A stretch of 64,000 bases of DNA from Gorsachius magnificus (lineage: Eukaryota; Chordata; Aves; Pelecaniformes; Ardeidae). The translations under genes and the position numbers were made by a program. The first letter of the stretch is position 1, and each line of letters begins with the position of its first letter. Of this stretch, positions 47,066 to 58,770 are shown piece by piece. The stretch lies in assembly GCA_034008185.1 (NCBI GenBank), contig CM067084.1, positions 74,118,255-74,182,254 of the forward strand, read 5' to 3'. Below the pieces are notes generated by a model, which saw only the letters and a list, made by a program, of their open reading frames with translations, was not told the DNA's origin and did no database searches.

Positions 47066-47114
47066 CTTGTGTTTGCAGCTGCTATTTCCATTTACTTTCT
47101 TGTTATCCTTTGTC
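47066..47114 (-). other. Candidate exon A of a minus-strand pair (weak)
   Basis: On the minus strand, CCTGTAGCTTTTCAG (AG at 47,116-47,115) precedes 49 nt and a strong donor, CAAG|GTAAGG (GT at 47,065-47,064). After one base the frame reads TKDNKKVNGNSSCKHK and ends exactly on a codon boundary. This joins in phase to candidate exon B at 46,277. The translation is lysine/asparagine-rich, which is common in AT-rich chance frames. Confidence 0.18.
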
Positions 47115-49129
47115 CTGAAAAGCTACAGGAAATTCTTGCACAAAGTAGAAGTTTAAGGCTAAGGCTCAGATGCTCTTAGAGGCCTAATTTGCATTGAATA
47201 CAATTAGAAGATGCCTTTGTTAAACCAGAGTCAAATGGCTAATGATGGAAACAGCTGAATCCTTCAAGACAGACTCACTGGACACCTCTTTGTAGTATTT
47301 GACAAGGTGCTAGGGTTTGCTGTTTATATCACCTAGCCTGGTATGTGGGTCTAGTTTGAGGCTGCTATAAAAAGAAGCTATAGTTTTACTTTGCTCACAT
47401 AATTGCCAGCACTCAGCTTTCAAGAAGCCAAACCAGTCAGCAAAGTGTGGCCACAACGATGTGTCCCCTGGAAGGCTATCACTGCCATAGCTAAAATGAG
47501 AATGTGTAGCTACCTATTATTATTTTTATTATGACTCAAACTTGGGTTCAGGCTATTCACAGCCATTATAGTACTAACTCGTAACCTATCATTATGGACA
47601 GATTTCATGGGTTGCACTCTATACAGCTTTCAGTCCTTACAGAAACACATGGTGGAAGATCCTGACAGTGGCAATGCTCTCGTTCATGTCCTGAGGCTTC
47701 ACGAACAAATGGCAAAGCCCCTTGTTCCCAACACGCTGCATAAATGTACCGGGCTGGAGTCTAAAGCTCACCTTACTTAAACTATCAGAGTAGTTTAATG
47801 AGCAACAGAACATGGTTTTCTGGTGTCTTGTCATCAGCTGACCAGTGTATCTAATAAAATGTGAGCTCTGACTAATGCCTCTCTGGTGTCTGGAGCAATC
47901 CCAGCCTTTCCTTCTCTCTCAGGTGAGGATTCCCTTGAGTGCTATAGAATTGTATTCATGCTACCGACTTCTCCTCTGATGGGAAGATGATGAGGTTTCT
48001 CTCTCTTTTCTCTACCAAAACATCACTTTTTATGAAACTTCTAAGAACCTGGTATTTTCAAGGCCTTTACAACCCTGACAGCTTTGGCTGAAACAGGCAA
48101 AAGAATACAAAAGTTATTATTGATGAAAAGTGACTTAAAGACGGCCAGTAAAACCAGGTAAGATAAATATTAAAAAATCATCAAAGAAGGGGGTGACGGT
48201 GCCATTGTGGGGTTTCCCAGAGAGCCAGGAATGGTCATTTCTGGTTTGTATGTCTGTTTTTACCAAGTTTGAAATCACAGCAATGGACAGTTCAACTAGT
48301 GTGAGAGCCACTAACCCATGAACAAACCAATACCCTTCTTCCTCTGCTGATGCTGCTGAGAAAGGCAAGCTGACAGCAAGAGCAGATTTCCCGAAGTCAC
48401 CTGGGGCTGAAACACAGGCATTCTGAAGCTTAACACTGAACTTAGGCTATGTCTGCATTCCCACCGACTGAGGTTTTCTGCAGCTTGTAGCCCCCTGCAC
48501 ACTCTTGTAGCCACACTGCAGTCAGCGCTTGGGCCATGCCATGCAAAGCTGCCTCAGGTATGTGTCACTGAGCCGTAGTCACACGATTGGCTCCAATGCA
48601 GACGCACCTGAAAAGGCTTTTGAAGCCTGAGGCTTTCATGGGCAGTTGCAGGTCAAGCCCATGGTATGAGGAATGCAGGGCAACAACCCAGATGAAAGGC
48701 AACCCCTGCACCCCAAGCACATCCCAAACGGGGCCTCAGGTTGGCTTTGTACCATTTGGGACCCCAAGCTCTTAAGAAAATATTCCTCCTGTGGCCCTAA
48801 GTTTTTATGTAAATGCAACAGGCTAAGTTTTGCATGTGCAAATCAGTTTTCCATGTGGAAGATATAATTGCACATCCAATATTTGCAATTTGTGGTCCTC
48901 AGTTGCCAGTGTATCAAACCTTTCCAGACCTAGCAGAGGCATGAAATGAAGGCTGAAAACTCTCTGACCTCCTACTATGGGCACAGTTCTGCCAACACGG
49001 TGGTTTTCAGAGATACTTCATTATTATTTAACCAACTACAAGTTTTAAATGTGAAAAAGGTGAACCGATGCTCTGTGTTTATTTCTCGTCTTCATTTGTT
49101 GGAGTGTGTGGTTTGGTTAAGAAAGTAGC
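47115..49129. other. Unique non-coding sequence, no gene seen
   Basis: No gene or repeat family is recognised. A donor-like CCAG|GTAAGA lies near 48,160 on the plus strand, but no open segment with an acceptor precedes it. Confidence 0.55.
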
Positions 49130-49480
49130 TGTAATGAGATGAGACCACAGCCCACTGGTTAAAAAGCTAAGAATAATTATGCTAATGATTTATTCATGTG
49201 GGAATGTTAATTAAGATGCAGCTGTAATTACAGTACCATCATCATCTAGTGGCCTGGAAGTGCAAATGTTCTTCCTGACATATGGAATAATAGAAACTGG
49301 CTTGGTCCAAATGCTGCTAACCAATACCCGGACAAACACTCGGCTACACATGCCTCCTGGCCCCCAGGGTGCTCTTCCAAAAGGCATCAGTCACTGCCAC
49401 TCGCACAAACTGTTGAAGACAAAGCTGCATTTTGCATCTCCGGGCTTAAAAAAGATCACACAGCATCCCAGGATCGAAAA
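49130..49480. promoter_or_regulatory. Repeat-poor block with homeodomain-like words
   Basis: AT-rich words AATAATTATGCTAATGATTT (49,171-49,190), GTTAATTAAGATG and GCTGTAATTACAGTACC occur within about 80 bp, followed by mixed-composition sequence without repeats. The texture resembles an enhancer, with no direct proof. Confidence 0.28.
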
Positions 49481-50949
49481 CAAATAAACAGGCAACTAAC
49501 CTCAAAGTCCTCGCTGACACCAGAACAAATGTTGGGAGCAAAAGTTAGATGTTGGGAAGTTTTCTTTATGTCCACCTTCTCTTGGAGGGTTTGTGGTGCT
49601 GATAAAGATGCCGGGCAGCCAGAGCGGTGCTTTCATGGCTGGATGGGGTGCCCTGGGGCCAGACCTCACTGACACGTGTATTTGTCTGAACTGAACAGCG
49701 GGGCTGGTTCTCAGCCAAAGCTGGTATAACCTCTCCTCCCTCGAGAACAGCTCTGAGTAGCACAACAGCCAGGAGCTACTTGGCATCGTTCTCGGTGGTT
49801 GCCTTTTCATAAATAGCAAGAAAGCAATGAGCAGAAAATGTGCTATTATTTACCCCTCTCTTGGCATTAAGCTGAGAATTAGATTAAATTTTACATCAGC
49901 CTACGGTGTTTCTGGGGATGTACTTCTGCTTTCCTGAAGACCTGACTTAAATAACAGCTGAAATCTAGAAAAGTCTGTGTGAAGTATGTACCTGGCTCCA
50001 AAAGCTCTGTAAAACTTCCTTTTGTCACAGGTGCTGCAAAAAACCCTGCCAATGCTTAGCTTTTTGGCAAGCTTATTTTCCTATCCACCATTCTGACAAA
50101 AGCTTTTTCTTCTCTATGCATCCACCATCTTTGTCTTACAACACATAGATAATAAAATTTCATGTAGAGATTGACTTTTTGCTCCATGTCCGTGACTGGG
50201 ATTCCATCCTTCAACAAAAAATATGCATGGTATTTCAGGAGGGAAGACCCAAGGTTTTGACTTTGTCCATCACAAAAGGTAGGAGCCGGGCAGGGAGTTC
50301 AGGTTTACACTGGAACAGCTTTCAAGGTCACAGCTCAAGGGCTGGTTAAGACCCATCTGTATTAAAAGCACTCACAGCTCACATTGGCTGAGGAAACATA
50401 TTTTCATTCTGCTAGACATGTCAACATATCTAAATTAGATTCTGTTATGGAATGGAAAGAGTAATCAAATTACTTAAAAAAAAAATAATCCCAACCCAAA
50501 ATTTCAGCTCAGGAGCATAAAAACAAAAAAAAAAGAAAAAACAAACAAACAAAAAAAAGTCCTAAATACAACAAAAGGTTGTTTTCAAATTTCTGAAATT
50601 AAAAACAGTATTTTGTGGCAAATGGTAAGCCCAAAGCAAATTTTTGTTTAAAAGGCCACAATTCAGAAAACTTGAACATGTTATTTGAAATAGAGAAAAG
50701 AAGAAAATGAAGAAAAAAATTAAGAAAACCATGTGCGCTTATAACACACACTAGCATTTCCTGCACAACATATCAACCCGGCACCACCATGTGGTCCGGC
50801 AGGAATATTTTGATGAAAGATGTTTCAGCCAGTTTGACTGAGTGTACGAGGGAAGGACTCTCTTGTGCATCAGCTGCTTCGTTAGTATTTGCCAATCACC
50901 TGCTGTGCCTGGGGACTTTGTTCTTTGGGTGGACAGGAATACCACAGTC
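49481..50949. other. Unique sequence with A-rich tracts
   Basis: No gene is recognised. Minus-strand frames at 49.5-49.8 kb (up to 105 codons) overlap each other and have no domain. 50,470-50,730 is strongly A-rich. Confidence 0.55.
50521..50558 (+). repeat. A-rich simple repeat with AAAC units
   Basis: Runs of A are broken by C and G, including three AAAC units. It has no other structure. Confidence 0.85.
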
Positions 50950-51110
50950 ATTCAGTTGTCGCCGCAAGTTTCTTGCCTGATAGTTGCAGTGTTTAATCGT
51001 CCTAATTTCTCAGTCGTAGAGGGCCAATACCTAATGCAAGCAGTTAAAGGAAACAATTAGAATTACCCTTGTCAATCATGAGGTGTGTCAAATATTAACT
51101 GTGGCTCCTG
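50950..51110. promoter_or_regulatory. Block with PBX/MEIS-type and homeodomain-like sites
   Basis: TGTCAATCA at 51,070-51,078 is the reverse complement of TGATTGACA, the composite site bound by PBX with MEIS/PREP partners. It is flanked by AACAATTAGAATTAC (51,052 onward) and, 3' of it, GAGGTGTGTC, which resembles a T-box half-site. No repeat is present. Regulatory function is inferred. Confidence 0.3.
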
Positions 51111-51617
51111 TCCACAAAGACTGTACCTGTTTCCAAAACTGGAGCTTTTGAGCTCACAAGGCCCTCTCCTAAAAACTGCTGGTACTAAGAGGGGAGCAGC
51201 TCTGGCCTTTACTGCAATGGAAATAAGAACAACGTAGAGCCCCTGAAAAAAGTGAAAAAAATTATACAACGGGATGATGGTTTGGAGGGACCTCCTGTGG
51301 GAAGGCAAAAGCTTTGACTGGTTTCCTTACACATGTATTCAATAACTCATTATTAGTGGGCAAACTTTTTTTGGATGTTAATTGTGCCTCTATTTGTTTA
51401 GGTGGAGAATGTAGCCCTTCCTTCCACACTTCCAAGGCGCACTGAGATGTTCACTTCTCTTTTCATTTAGTGCTACTGCCCTTGTCTCCATGCTGAAGGA
51501 GATGCATCAGCACCCGCTTCCCACTGCTGCCTTGACCAACCCATTGCTGGCCCTTGTTCATCATGCTTACTACTGTAGATGCAGCCTCGGGCTGATGCCT
51601 GGAAAATGCCATCCTAA
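51111..51617. other. Unique sequence, no gene seen
   Basis: Short overlapping frames only. No repeat is recognised up to the CR1 fragment. Confidence 0.5.
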
Positions 51618-51766
51618 ATTGGAGAGATATGGATTTGATGCATGGACTGTTCAGTGGATGGTTGGAAGGTTGCATCCAGAGGGTTGTGGTCAACGGCTCA
51701 ATGTCCAGATGGAGATCAAGTGGTGTCCCTCAGGGGTCCATACTGGGACCAGTACCGTTGCTGCTG
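51618..51766 (+). mobile_element. Detached CR1-type reverse-transcriptase fragment
   Basis: About 150 bp match the reverse-transcriptase part of a CR1-type LINE. The plus-strand translation keeps [14 protein letters not shown], then, after a frame change, the [15 protein letters not shown] and SGVPQGS-like stretches (DNA words CCAGAGGGTTGTGGTCAACG and GTGGTGTCCCTCAGGGGTCC). Frame changes and a small deletion before GTGGTGTCC show it is dead. Unusually, neither the CR1 3' end nor further upstream ORF2 is attached, unlike the 3'-anchored copies elsewhere. Confidence 0.8.
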
Positions 51767-53429
51767 ACCGCTAGAGTGCTGTTTTGAAGTAGCTCTTTCT
51801 GAAGGTAAAGGAGCAAAAGGCCCAGGCAAAGGAAGAGTCCTGGACTAAATATTAAAGTAATTTTCCATTTTGTGATTCTTTTGGCAGCTGGGATGAACCG
51901 TTCATATATTTTGAAGAAGAAACACACGTGAGATCTTGGACGTGACAATAACTGCTACTGTGTGATCATACTGTGCTAAAAACTGATAAAAAGGCTCATC
52001 TCACTTGTCATCACAGGGAGTTAACACTGTCGGGGCAGCTTGAGGCCAAAGAACAGCCCAAGAAAAACACCTGAATGTGGAAGATATCTAGTTCTGAAGA
52101 AGAGCAGTAGCTTCTATTAGCCATATGTTGCAGAGAGCACATCTGGCATGCAGCAGGGCTGGCCAGTGGAGGGGGAAGTGATCAGAGCATAGCATCACCC
52201 AAAGGAGAATCCCTCAAATTTCTGGCACAGTGTGGCAATACCCACCACAACCACTTAAAATCTGGCCTTAATAGCATCAGTCTCACACACTTATCCCCCA
52301 AAATAATAAGCTTCATAATTATTTTGATTCTTAATAAAAGCTGATTTTTTTTTTCTCATTTACCCTATGGACTTGCAGACCCTAAAATCCACTTAGTTGT
52401 GTTGGAGCTTTCCTCAACAACCTTCGCTGAACCAGCCGGCATGGACCTTTCTCCCTCCAGAGGTATGTGGGACACTCACGCACAAGAAGGACTCTGGCTG
52501 CTGAGATTCAAGCAAGGCATTTGGACTGGGAAGAGTCAGATGACAACTCGAGGCACAAAAAGCTCCCTCTCCTTGCCAGGAGTACCATTTCCACTCTCTG
52601 AGTATACAATGCACTTATGTTTACCTTGTTGATCTGGTTAGAAGTGAAAGGAAATGTCTTTCTTTTCTTTTTTACTAAGTTTTTTTGTATTATTATGTTG
52701 AAAGGGAAAATTATACCAGAAGAAAATCCTGAGCAATATCCAGACCTGGAATATTTTGCAGTTTCAGCTGTGCTACCTCTGGAATTTAGTTCCACTCCTT
52801 ACACCCAAGTAATATCAACACTTCCATGCAACTCCCCATCCTACATGGGAGCTCAGGCTCCAGATGTCTTCAGCCTGGCATGGTGAAGCCCTTACCATCT
52901 ATTCCTCTCTTGGCCCAAGGAACTGGGAAGGCCTGGACCTGTCCTTGTCACAAGTCAGAGCATTTGCAGAGTTTTTTGTGTTAGTTCAAATGACTCTGTA
53001 GTGAGCCCAGTTGCTTTAGTGAAGCAGTCTGGATTCAGACTAAAGAGGAACCCACACTAACAGCTACATCCTACCTGTATGGGTATATGTATGTGAATTT
53101 ATGGGCATTTTGCACTGCTAAATGGATTTTTAACTCAAAAATTTTCACATTTACTACTTTAAAAATCTGCTACGTCTGTGTAGTTCCCAGCGATACCTCC
53201 ATGCTGTTCAGAGAGGCGAGTAAAAACAGATATGGGAACTAAGGCAAAAGAGTGAAGGCTTAAAGCCCTGAGGAGCAGGACCTGACCTTGGCATCCCTTT
53301 CCCTAAAGCAAGCAGGGAGTTATCCCATCCAACTCAACACCTACAGTATTTTGCAACGTTGCCACAGGGAGCTCACCCCCCCACCTGTGCTTCCCTGATT
53401 CCAGCCCTCCTTCAGCATCCCATCACTGC
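51767..53429. other. Unique non-coding sequence, no gene seen
   Basis: Frames at 52.4-52.9 kb lie on both strands and have no domain. A run of T is near 52,346. No interspersed repeat is recognised. Confidence 0.55.
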
Positions 53430-53900
53430 AGCTCCCGTAACAAATGACATTCCCATTTATCTCACACCAACAGAGCCAGTGTCAAACTCTTTCTGGCTAT
53501 TCCCAGGCTCTTTCTACAGAACTAATTTGTTAGCAAAAATATTTCTTGCCGCTTTCATTTTCCCACTGTTACTTTCTCCACTGACTTTAATTAAACACTC
53601 CCTCGTTATGAGAATGGGGCAGGGAGGGTTTCTTTCCCTTTCTGTAAAAAAGCCCACCAAGAAGGTTTCCTTAATCTCTCACCAGCATAAAATAAGCTTT
53701 CATTATGCCAGCAAGTAAGCTTCAAAGTTTTAATTAATTTCTCTGCTTGCATAAGCGTAACAATATTAGTCATGTTGGCCTATAAATTGTACCGACCAGC
53801 CTTCATTTTTAATTAAATTAATGTCATTACATTCAGAGAGGTGAAATATATTCTACCACCTGCCCTATCTAGGCAATACTTTTCCTCCTTCTTGACTGCC
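53430..53900. promoter_or_regulatory. Repeat-poor AT-rich block resembling conserved non-coding DNA
   Basis: Homeodomain-type words are dense: GACTTTAATTAAACAC near 53,583, GTTTTAATTAATTTC near 53,729 and TTTTAATTAAATTAATG near 53,807. A 119-codon frame (53,359-53,718 plus) overlaps its left part and has no domain. No repeat is seen. Confidence 0.3.
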
Positions 53901-54214
53901 CCCCAATTCTTTGTGGACTACATAGGTGGGTTTAAAGCTGGGCACACCAGATGAGCTTACCAGCAAACCACTTATAAATTAACAGGAAAAGAAATTCCTT
54001 TAGAGAAGCAGGACCCGTTCACATATACTACAAACCAAATGAAACAAGAAACCACAGGGATACAGGGATGGGGAGGAATGAATATGCCCACATACAAAAG
54101 ACAGTCCTCACTGTCTGTAATTTGTGAAATACTGTACAAACACGACTTCAGTTTGCTATTGTAGTAATTTACTGGTGCCTAATAAAACATTCATTTGTGT
54201 GGTGACCTCTATAA
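53901..54214. other. Unique sequence, no gene seen
   Basis: No frame or repeat of note is present. Confidence 0.55.
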
Positions 54215-54290
54215 CAATTCATAGACTCATTTAATCATGGAAATGGAGGGCTCAAAGGAACCTCGAGAGATCAATTACGTCCCCTGGTCC
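54215..54290 (-). mobile_element. Decayed CR1 3' end, minus strand
   Basis: TTCATAGACTCATTTAATCA followed by GGCTCAAAGGAACCTCGAGAGATCA resembles the reversed CR1 tail and its adjoining GGAACCTC..GAGATCA block, as seen intact at 14,423-14,471. Many substitutions are present. Only about 75 bp can be matched. Confidence 0.55.
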
Positions 54291-55110
54291 CCTCTCAAGT
54301 TATATAATAAATAATAGCAACAAGAAGAGCAAAACCAAAATGCGTAAAGAAAGTGGTATGGTTTAGAGTTTGGCCTCCTGCTGTGTTAGAGGTTATCACA
54401 GAAAAATTGTCCTTGGAAAATAACTCCTCTTATTTGCAACATGCTTTAGCTCTGTCATAACTCATACCAGATGAATTAAAGCTTGACTAACAATTCTGAT
54501 GTTCTTCTTACTGAGTCTTGAAGAGTGTGTATTTAATGACTAAAATGTGTTTATTTAAAAATTACATAGCAGAGCAATGACAGCCTTTTGTAAACTTCAA
54601 CAACCAGTCTGTTTTGCTGCCTGCAGTTCAAAAAAATTGCCTTCCAAAACAGACAATAACCTTTGGTCTCTGCAGCCACATCCCACAGAACAAATTATTT
54701 TACATTACATATGCACAGCACCACCATACCATGGGCTCATTTAAATCACTAACCGCTAGGCTATTTCAGTCAGAGATCCTATGGTTTAATGCAATTTTTC
54801 CAGTAAGTTTGTCCAGGAAGCACAAATCCTACGTGTGCCAACTGTAAGCTTTTGAGGGCACAGGATTTTATATTTTCTAAACCTGGAGCATGTCCATGCA
54901 AAGGTAGAACATGTGCTCTACAGTGTGTGGGCTGCAGTCCTGGCCCCATCACCATTGCTCTCACTCTCTGCCCCACATCTAGGGGGTGCAAGAGGTGGGC
55001 TGTCCCCTGAGCCTGAAAGAAACACACACAGCGATTGGGGAGGACACAAACTGTGGACAGAGCCAAGGAGGTCAACAGTCCCTGGCTGACATGGGTCTGT
55101 CCCAGTGCAA
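54291..55110. other. Unique sequence, no gene seen
   Basis: Short frames only; no repeat is recognised. Confidence 0.55.
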
Positions 55111-55174
55111 GATGTAGATACAGATGTAGATGTAAATAGATACGGATAAGGATCTGGATACAGATACAGGTATA
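55111..55174 (+). repeat. Imperfect GATACA/GATGTA hexanucleotide repeat
   Basis: GATGTAGATACAGATGTAGA and further degenerate GATACA units extend over about 64 bp. A separate short TTATTATTATATAATAATTA tract follows at about 55,192-55,214. Confidence 0.85.
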
Positions 55175-55214
55175 CTATTACATTGTGGTTTCTTTATTAT
55201 TATATAATAATTAT

Positions 55215-58200
55215 AAAGATGACTCTCAATTGCTCCCTTTGCTTGTGTAGTAGACACCAGGCACCCAGAGACAGATGTAGCATTGCATGACCCCTCAGTC
55301 TCCCTGTCAGTGTATGAGCCCAGCCTGCAGGACGACCTGGAAGGAGCATTGACTTAGGCTTACCCAGTAATTGACCCCAGTATTTCTCACGGGAGAAGAA
55401 AGAAAGGCACTTTCCATCCTGCAATCAACAGTATGATGCACCACCAGCAGTTCTGCTTTCTGGCAGGAGCATCTCCCCCATGCATCCTCCATATGTTATT
55501 TCCTGAGATGGAGCTCTTCCCAGCCTCTGGGAGAGGATGTGTTTGCTCAAATCTGCCAGTGGGAAGTCAGGAAACATTTACTGACCAAGCCAGCGAGTAA
55601 CTATGTTCCAGCCCCTCCAGGAGCTAAGCAGGGCTCAGAGTCTTAGGCTAGAAACTCCTTTATGGATGGACATGGGGCTAGAGGATACGTCAGGCTTGCT
55701 CCAGCTCACAGCATATTTAAGTATGATATGCACTCTTCCTAGCCCAGGTGCATGGGGCTTTTGGCTTTGGGGACCATTCACTGTGATGAAACCAGTAAAT
55801 ACTCATTCAGCTGGAGAAAGACTGACTCTTAGTGTAATAGCGATATCATCCACTTGAAAGTGGGCAGGGAATCATCTGGGTCTACCTCCTTTTGCACTTT
55901 TAAAGACATTGAGAGAGAAGCGGCTTCAGCTAGAGAAACCAGAAGTAACCTCCCAGTGAAATAGCAAACACTTGGTTCATGTCCCAGGTGGCAAAGCACA
56001 GCTCAGTGCCCAGGAATTAGGCAGGCTGGGAGCAGACCAGACTCTGTTAAAAACCCAAGATGAGTTTTTGAGTAAGAGGGACATGATGGGGAGAGAGGGA
56101 TGAAAATAGATGTTTCCTTGGCATGGATTCTTCTTTACTTTTGTTAAGCATGACTGAATGCAATAGAGGAGGGGTTTAAACCTTTCATCCTTCCCTCTCC
56201 CTCAAAAACCTTCCCAAAAAAAGCCCTCAGTTTCCCATTCATCTTGCAAACTGCAAAAAACATGGCCTTAGTGATGAGGGTACAACACCCCTAAGAAGAG
56301 GACTGGAGCTAGGATGTCATTTTAGCTGGCTTTTGCCCTCAAATCAACATGTTATGAAGGCCAAATATCTCCTTATGACAACATTAAGCCATAAACTATC
56401 TGGCAATTTTATATATAAATCTGTGCAGATGTTTATTGGCAGAATCATGAAGGAAAGGCAGGTTTGCTGAAAGATCCCAGAGCCAGCCATAAGGCCAAAT
56501 AAAACCAGGACAGAGCAACAGCAGATCTGGAGTGGGGTGAAATAGCTGTTGATCTAGCCTGTGCACACAATATAGATCACCTATTACTAGCACAGAGAGC
56601 TACTTGATTCACCTTACTGCTGTTACTTGGAAAATCTGTGAGTGGCCATAGAGGTATAAAAGTCACCCTCCAAATATCAGGCTGGCAATATTATGGTACA
56701 ACAGAACCAAAAAGAAAATTATGCTTCTTCTACATAAAAATTCAAACTCTGAGCAGCCTGTAGGGATCCTCCCTCCTTATCAGAAGAGTCGCATCTCCAC
56801 CATTTGCAGAGAGAATTTTATTATAACCTATTCACATCAGAAGCCAGTCTTTGGCAGACAGAGCAGTGCTTTGACTTGCAAGCATTCAACAGGAGTTCCT
56901 ATTAATGAAATACTCATAAAGCACTGTAGAGGTTAAAAAAAGGTACTTTATCTGCAAGCAGAAGCTCTGAGTTCCCTTGACCCTGCAGTGTAGCTCTTTA
57001 AAGGGGTGATGGATGCTCAGTCCTGCTAAAGAGAGGTGGCCAGCATGAGCAGCTCAGGATTTCATCTTTCTCAAGTCAAAATGAAAAAGCAGAGTGGAAA
57101 AACAGGCACAGAGCTTAAACTGTCAGGCTGGTAGGAGTATTATACTATTCATTTTTGCATGGTCATCTCTGAGGCCATGAATCCTGCTGTTGCTCTGGTA
57201 TAGAAGGATATAATATATTATTTTATATATATAATATAATACAGCACCAGGTGGTGGAACGAGGTCATGGTATCATAACTTTCTCACGAAAATGTAAAGT
57301 ACAGCTAAATTTTGCTTTTCTTTGAGGGAACAAATCCATTGGAATGGTAGAGGCAAATCATTAACTGGAGCAAAATAATTCAACAAAACTGCTCCAGTTT
57401 AACCCCAAAGACAGCCTAGCTCCAGGCATCTACAAACTGCTGCAAACAGTTAAACTCTCCCTAAGTGAGAGTTATATTTGCAGAGTTGAGGTCAAATTAT
57501 AAAACTGTGATCTGGAGTTCAGCTGGAACTTTAGAGTTCAGGAATTTTCATAACAAAGGTTTTGCTTCATTTTGACATTAGATGTGGAGATGACAACTCA
57601 CTGAAGTGTGAAGCAGGAGGTATTATTGAGGAAACATTTGAGCAAAACAAATGTTTTCCAGCCAGACATCAGCTTTTCGAAAAACCAGAGTATTAATTTT
57701 CAGACAAACATAAAAAATTCTGTCATTTTAAGTGTTTTTAAAGGCAAACATTTTAGAGAAAGCAAGTGCCTTTCATAAAGATATTCATTTAAGTGAAAGT
57801 TCAAATTCCCAACAGATAAAGAAGAATGTGAAATACTGAACTCAGTGGAGAAGCCTTGGTAGATCAGGAAGGATTTGTTGTCTGAAGGTATGTCTGCACT
57901 GCCGCACAGAAAGAAATAGGATGAGATTAAGGATAATTTATCTGCAAGGTCTAGATTTGAAGGAAGAGCAATGCATTTCTGTCTACCAAGTAGAAAGACA
58001 AAATGGGACCATAAATTAGTTCAGGTAACATATTTAAATGCAAAAATCCTTTCACTATGTTGCTATTTTTTTGGCTGTGCAGATCAGGCAGTTTTAGTTT
58101 GGCTGAGTCAAGAACTGGGATGACTGCTGGCATAGCAAATAAATAAATCAATGGGGCCCTGACACCGCTTTCAGCTGGACCAATTTAACTCAAGACCAGT

Positions 58201-58400
58201 TGTTCTGAAATTATTCAAGTTCTTTCAACACACAAATGATAAAAAGATTGGACCTGGGGTGCTCAGCATCAGAGAGGAGCCTCTGTCAGCTAAATATAAT
58301 GATTTAATCTTTTACATAACCAGGAGGTAAAGAGGGCCCACAGCTTGTTTATGTTCCTGAACAGAAAACAACGCTCAAAGAAGAAGGTCTGTGACTTCTT
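55215..58400. other. Unique non-coding sequence, no gene seen
   Basis: No gene or interspersed repeat is recognised. A palindromic AT tract (57,208-57,241) is listed separately. CCCTCAGTTTCCCATTCATC near 56,225 faintly recalls the MIR complement but is too short to call. Confidence 0.55.
57208..57241. repeat. AT-rich palindromic tract
   Basis: ATATAATATATTATTTTATA and onward consists only of A and T and can fold on itself. It is simple sequence. Confidence 0.85.
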
Positions 58401-58770
58401 AGTCTGGAGAAGAGGAGGCTGAGGGGAGACCTGATCGCCCTCTACAACTACCTGAAAGGAGGCTGTAGAGAGGTGGGGGTCGGCCTCTTCTCCCTGGTAA
58501 CAGACGATAGGACGAGGGGGAATGGTTTGAAGCTGCGCCAGGGCAGGTTTAGGCTAGACATTAGGAAAAACTTCTTCACTGAGAGGGTTGTCAGGCTCTG
58601 GAATGGGCTGCCCAGGGAGGTGGTGGAGTCCTCATTCCTGGAGGTATTTAAAAGAAGGATAGATGAGGTGCTTAGGGACATGGTTTAGTGGTGGGATGGC
58701 AGGGTTAGGTTAAAGGTTGGACTCGATGATCTTAAAGGTCTTTTCCAACCAAGGTGATTCTATGATTCTG
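58401..58770 (+). mobile_element. CR1 LINE, 5'-truncated, plus strand, least decayed
   Basis: From 58,401 to 58,688 one frame is open for 95 codons plus the stop and encodes the C-terminal end of CR1 ORF2 in order: [59 protein letters not shown] and the [11 protein letters not shown] end. The 3' untranslated sequence follows and ends TGATTCTATGATTCTGG at about 58,770. With no stop or frameshift in the ORF2 tail, this is the best-preserved copy here and probably the youngest, of the same subfamily as those at 38.8 and 43.9 kb. It lacks all catalytic domains because of 5' truncation. Confidence 0.95.
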
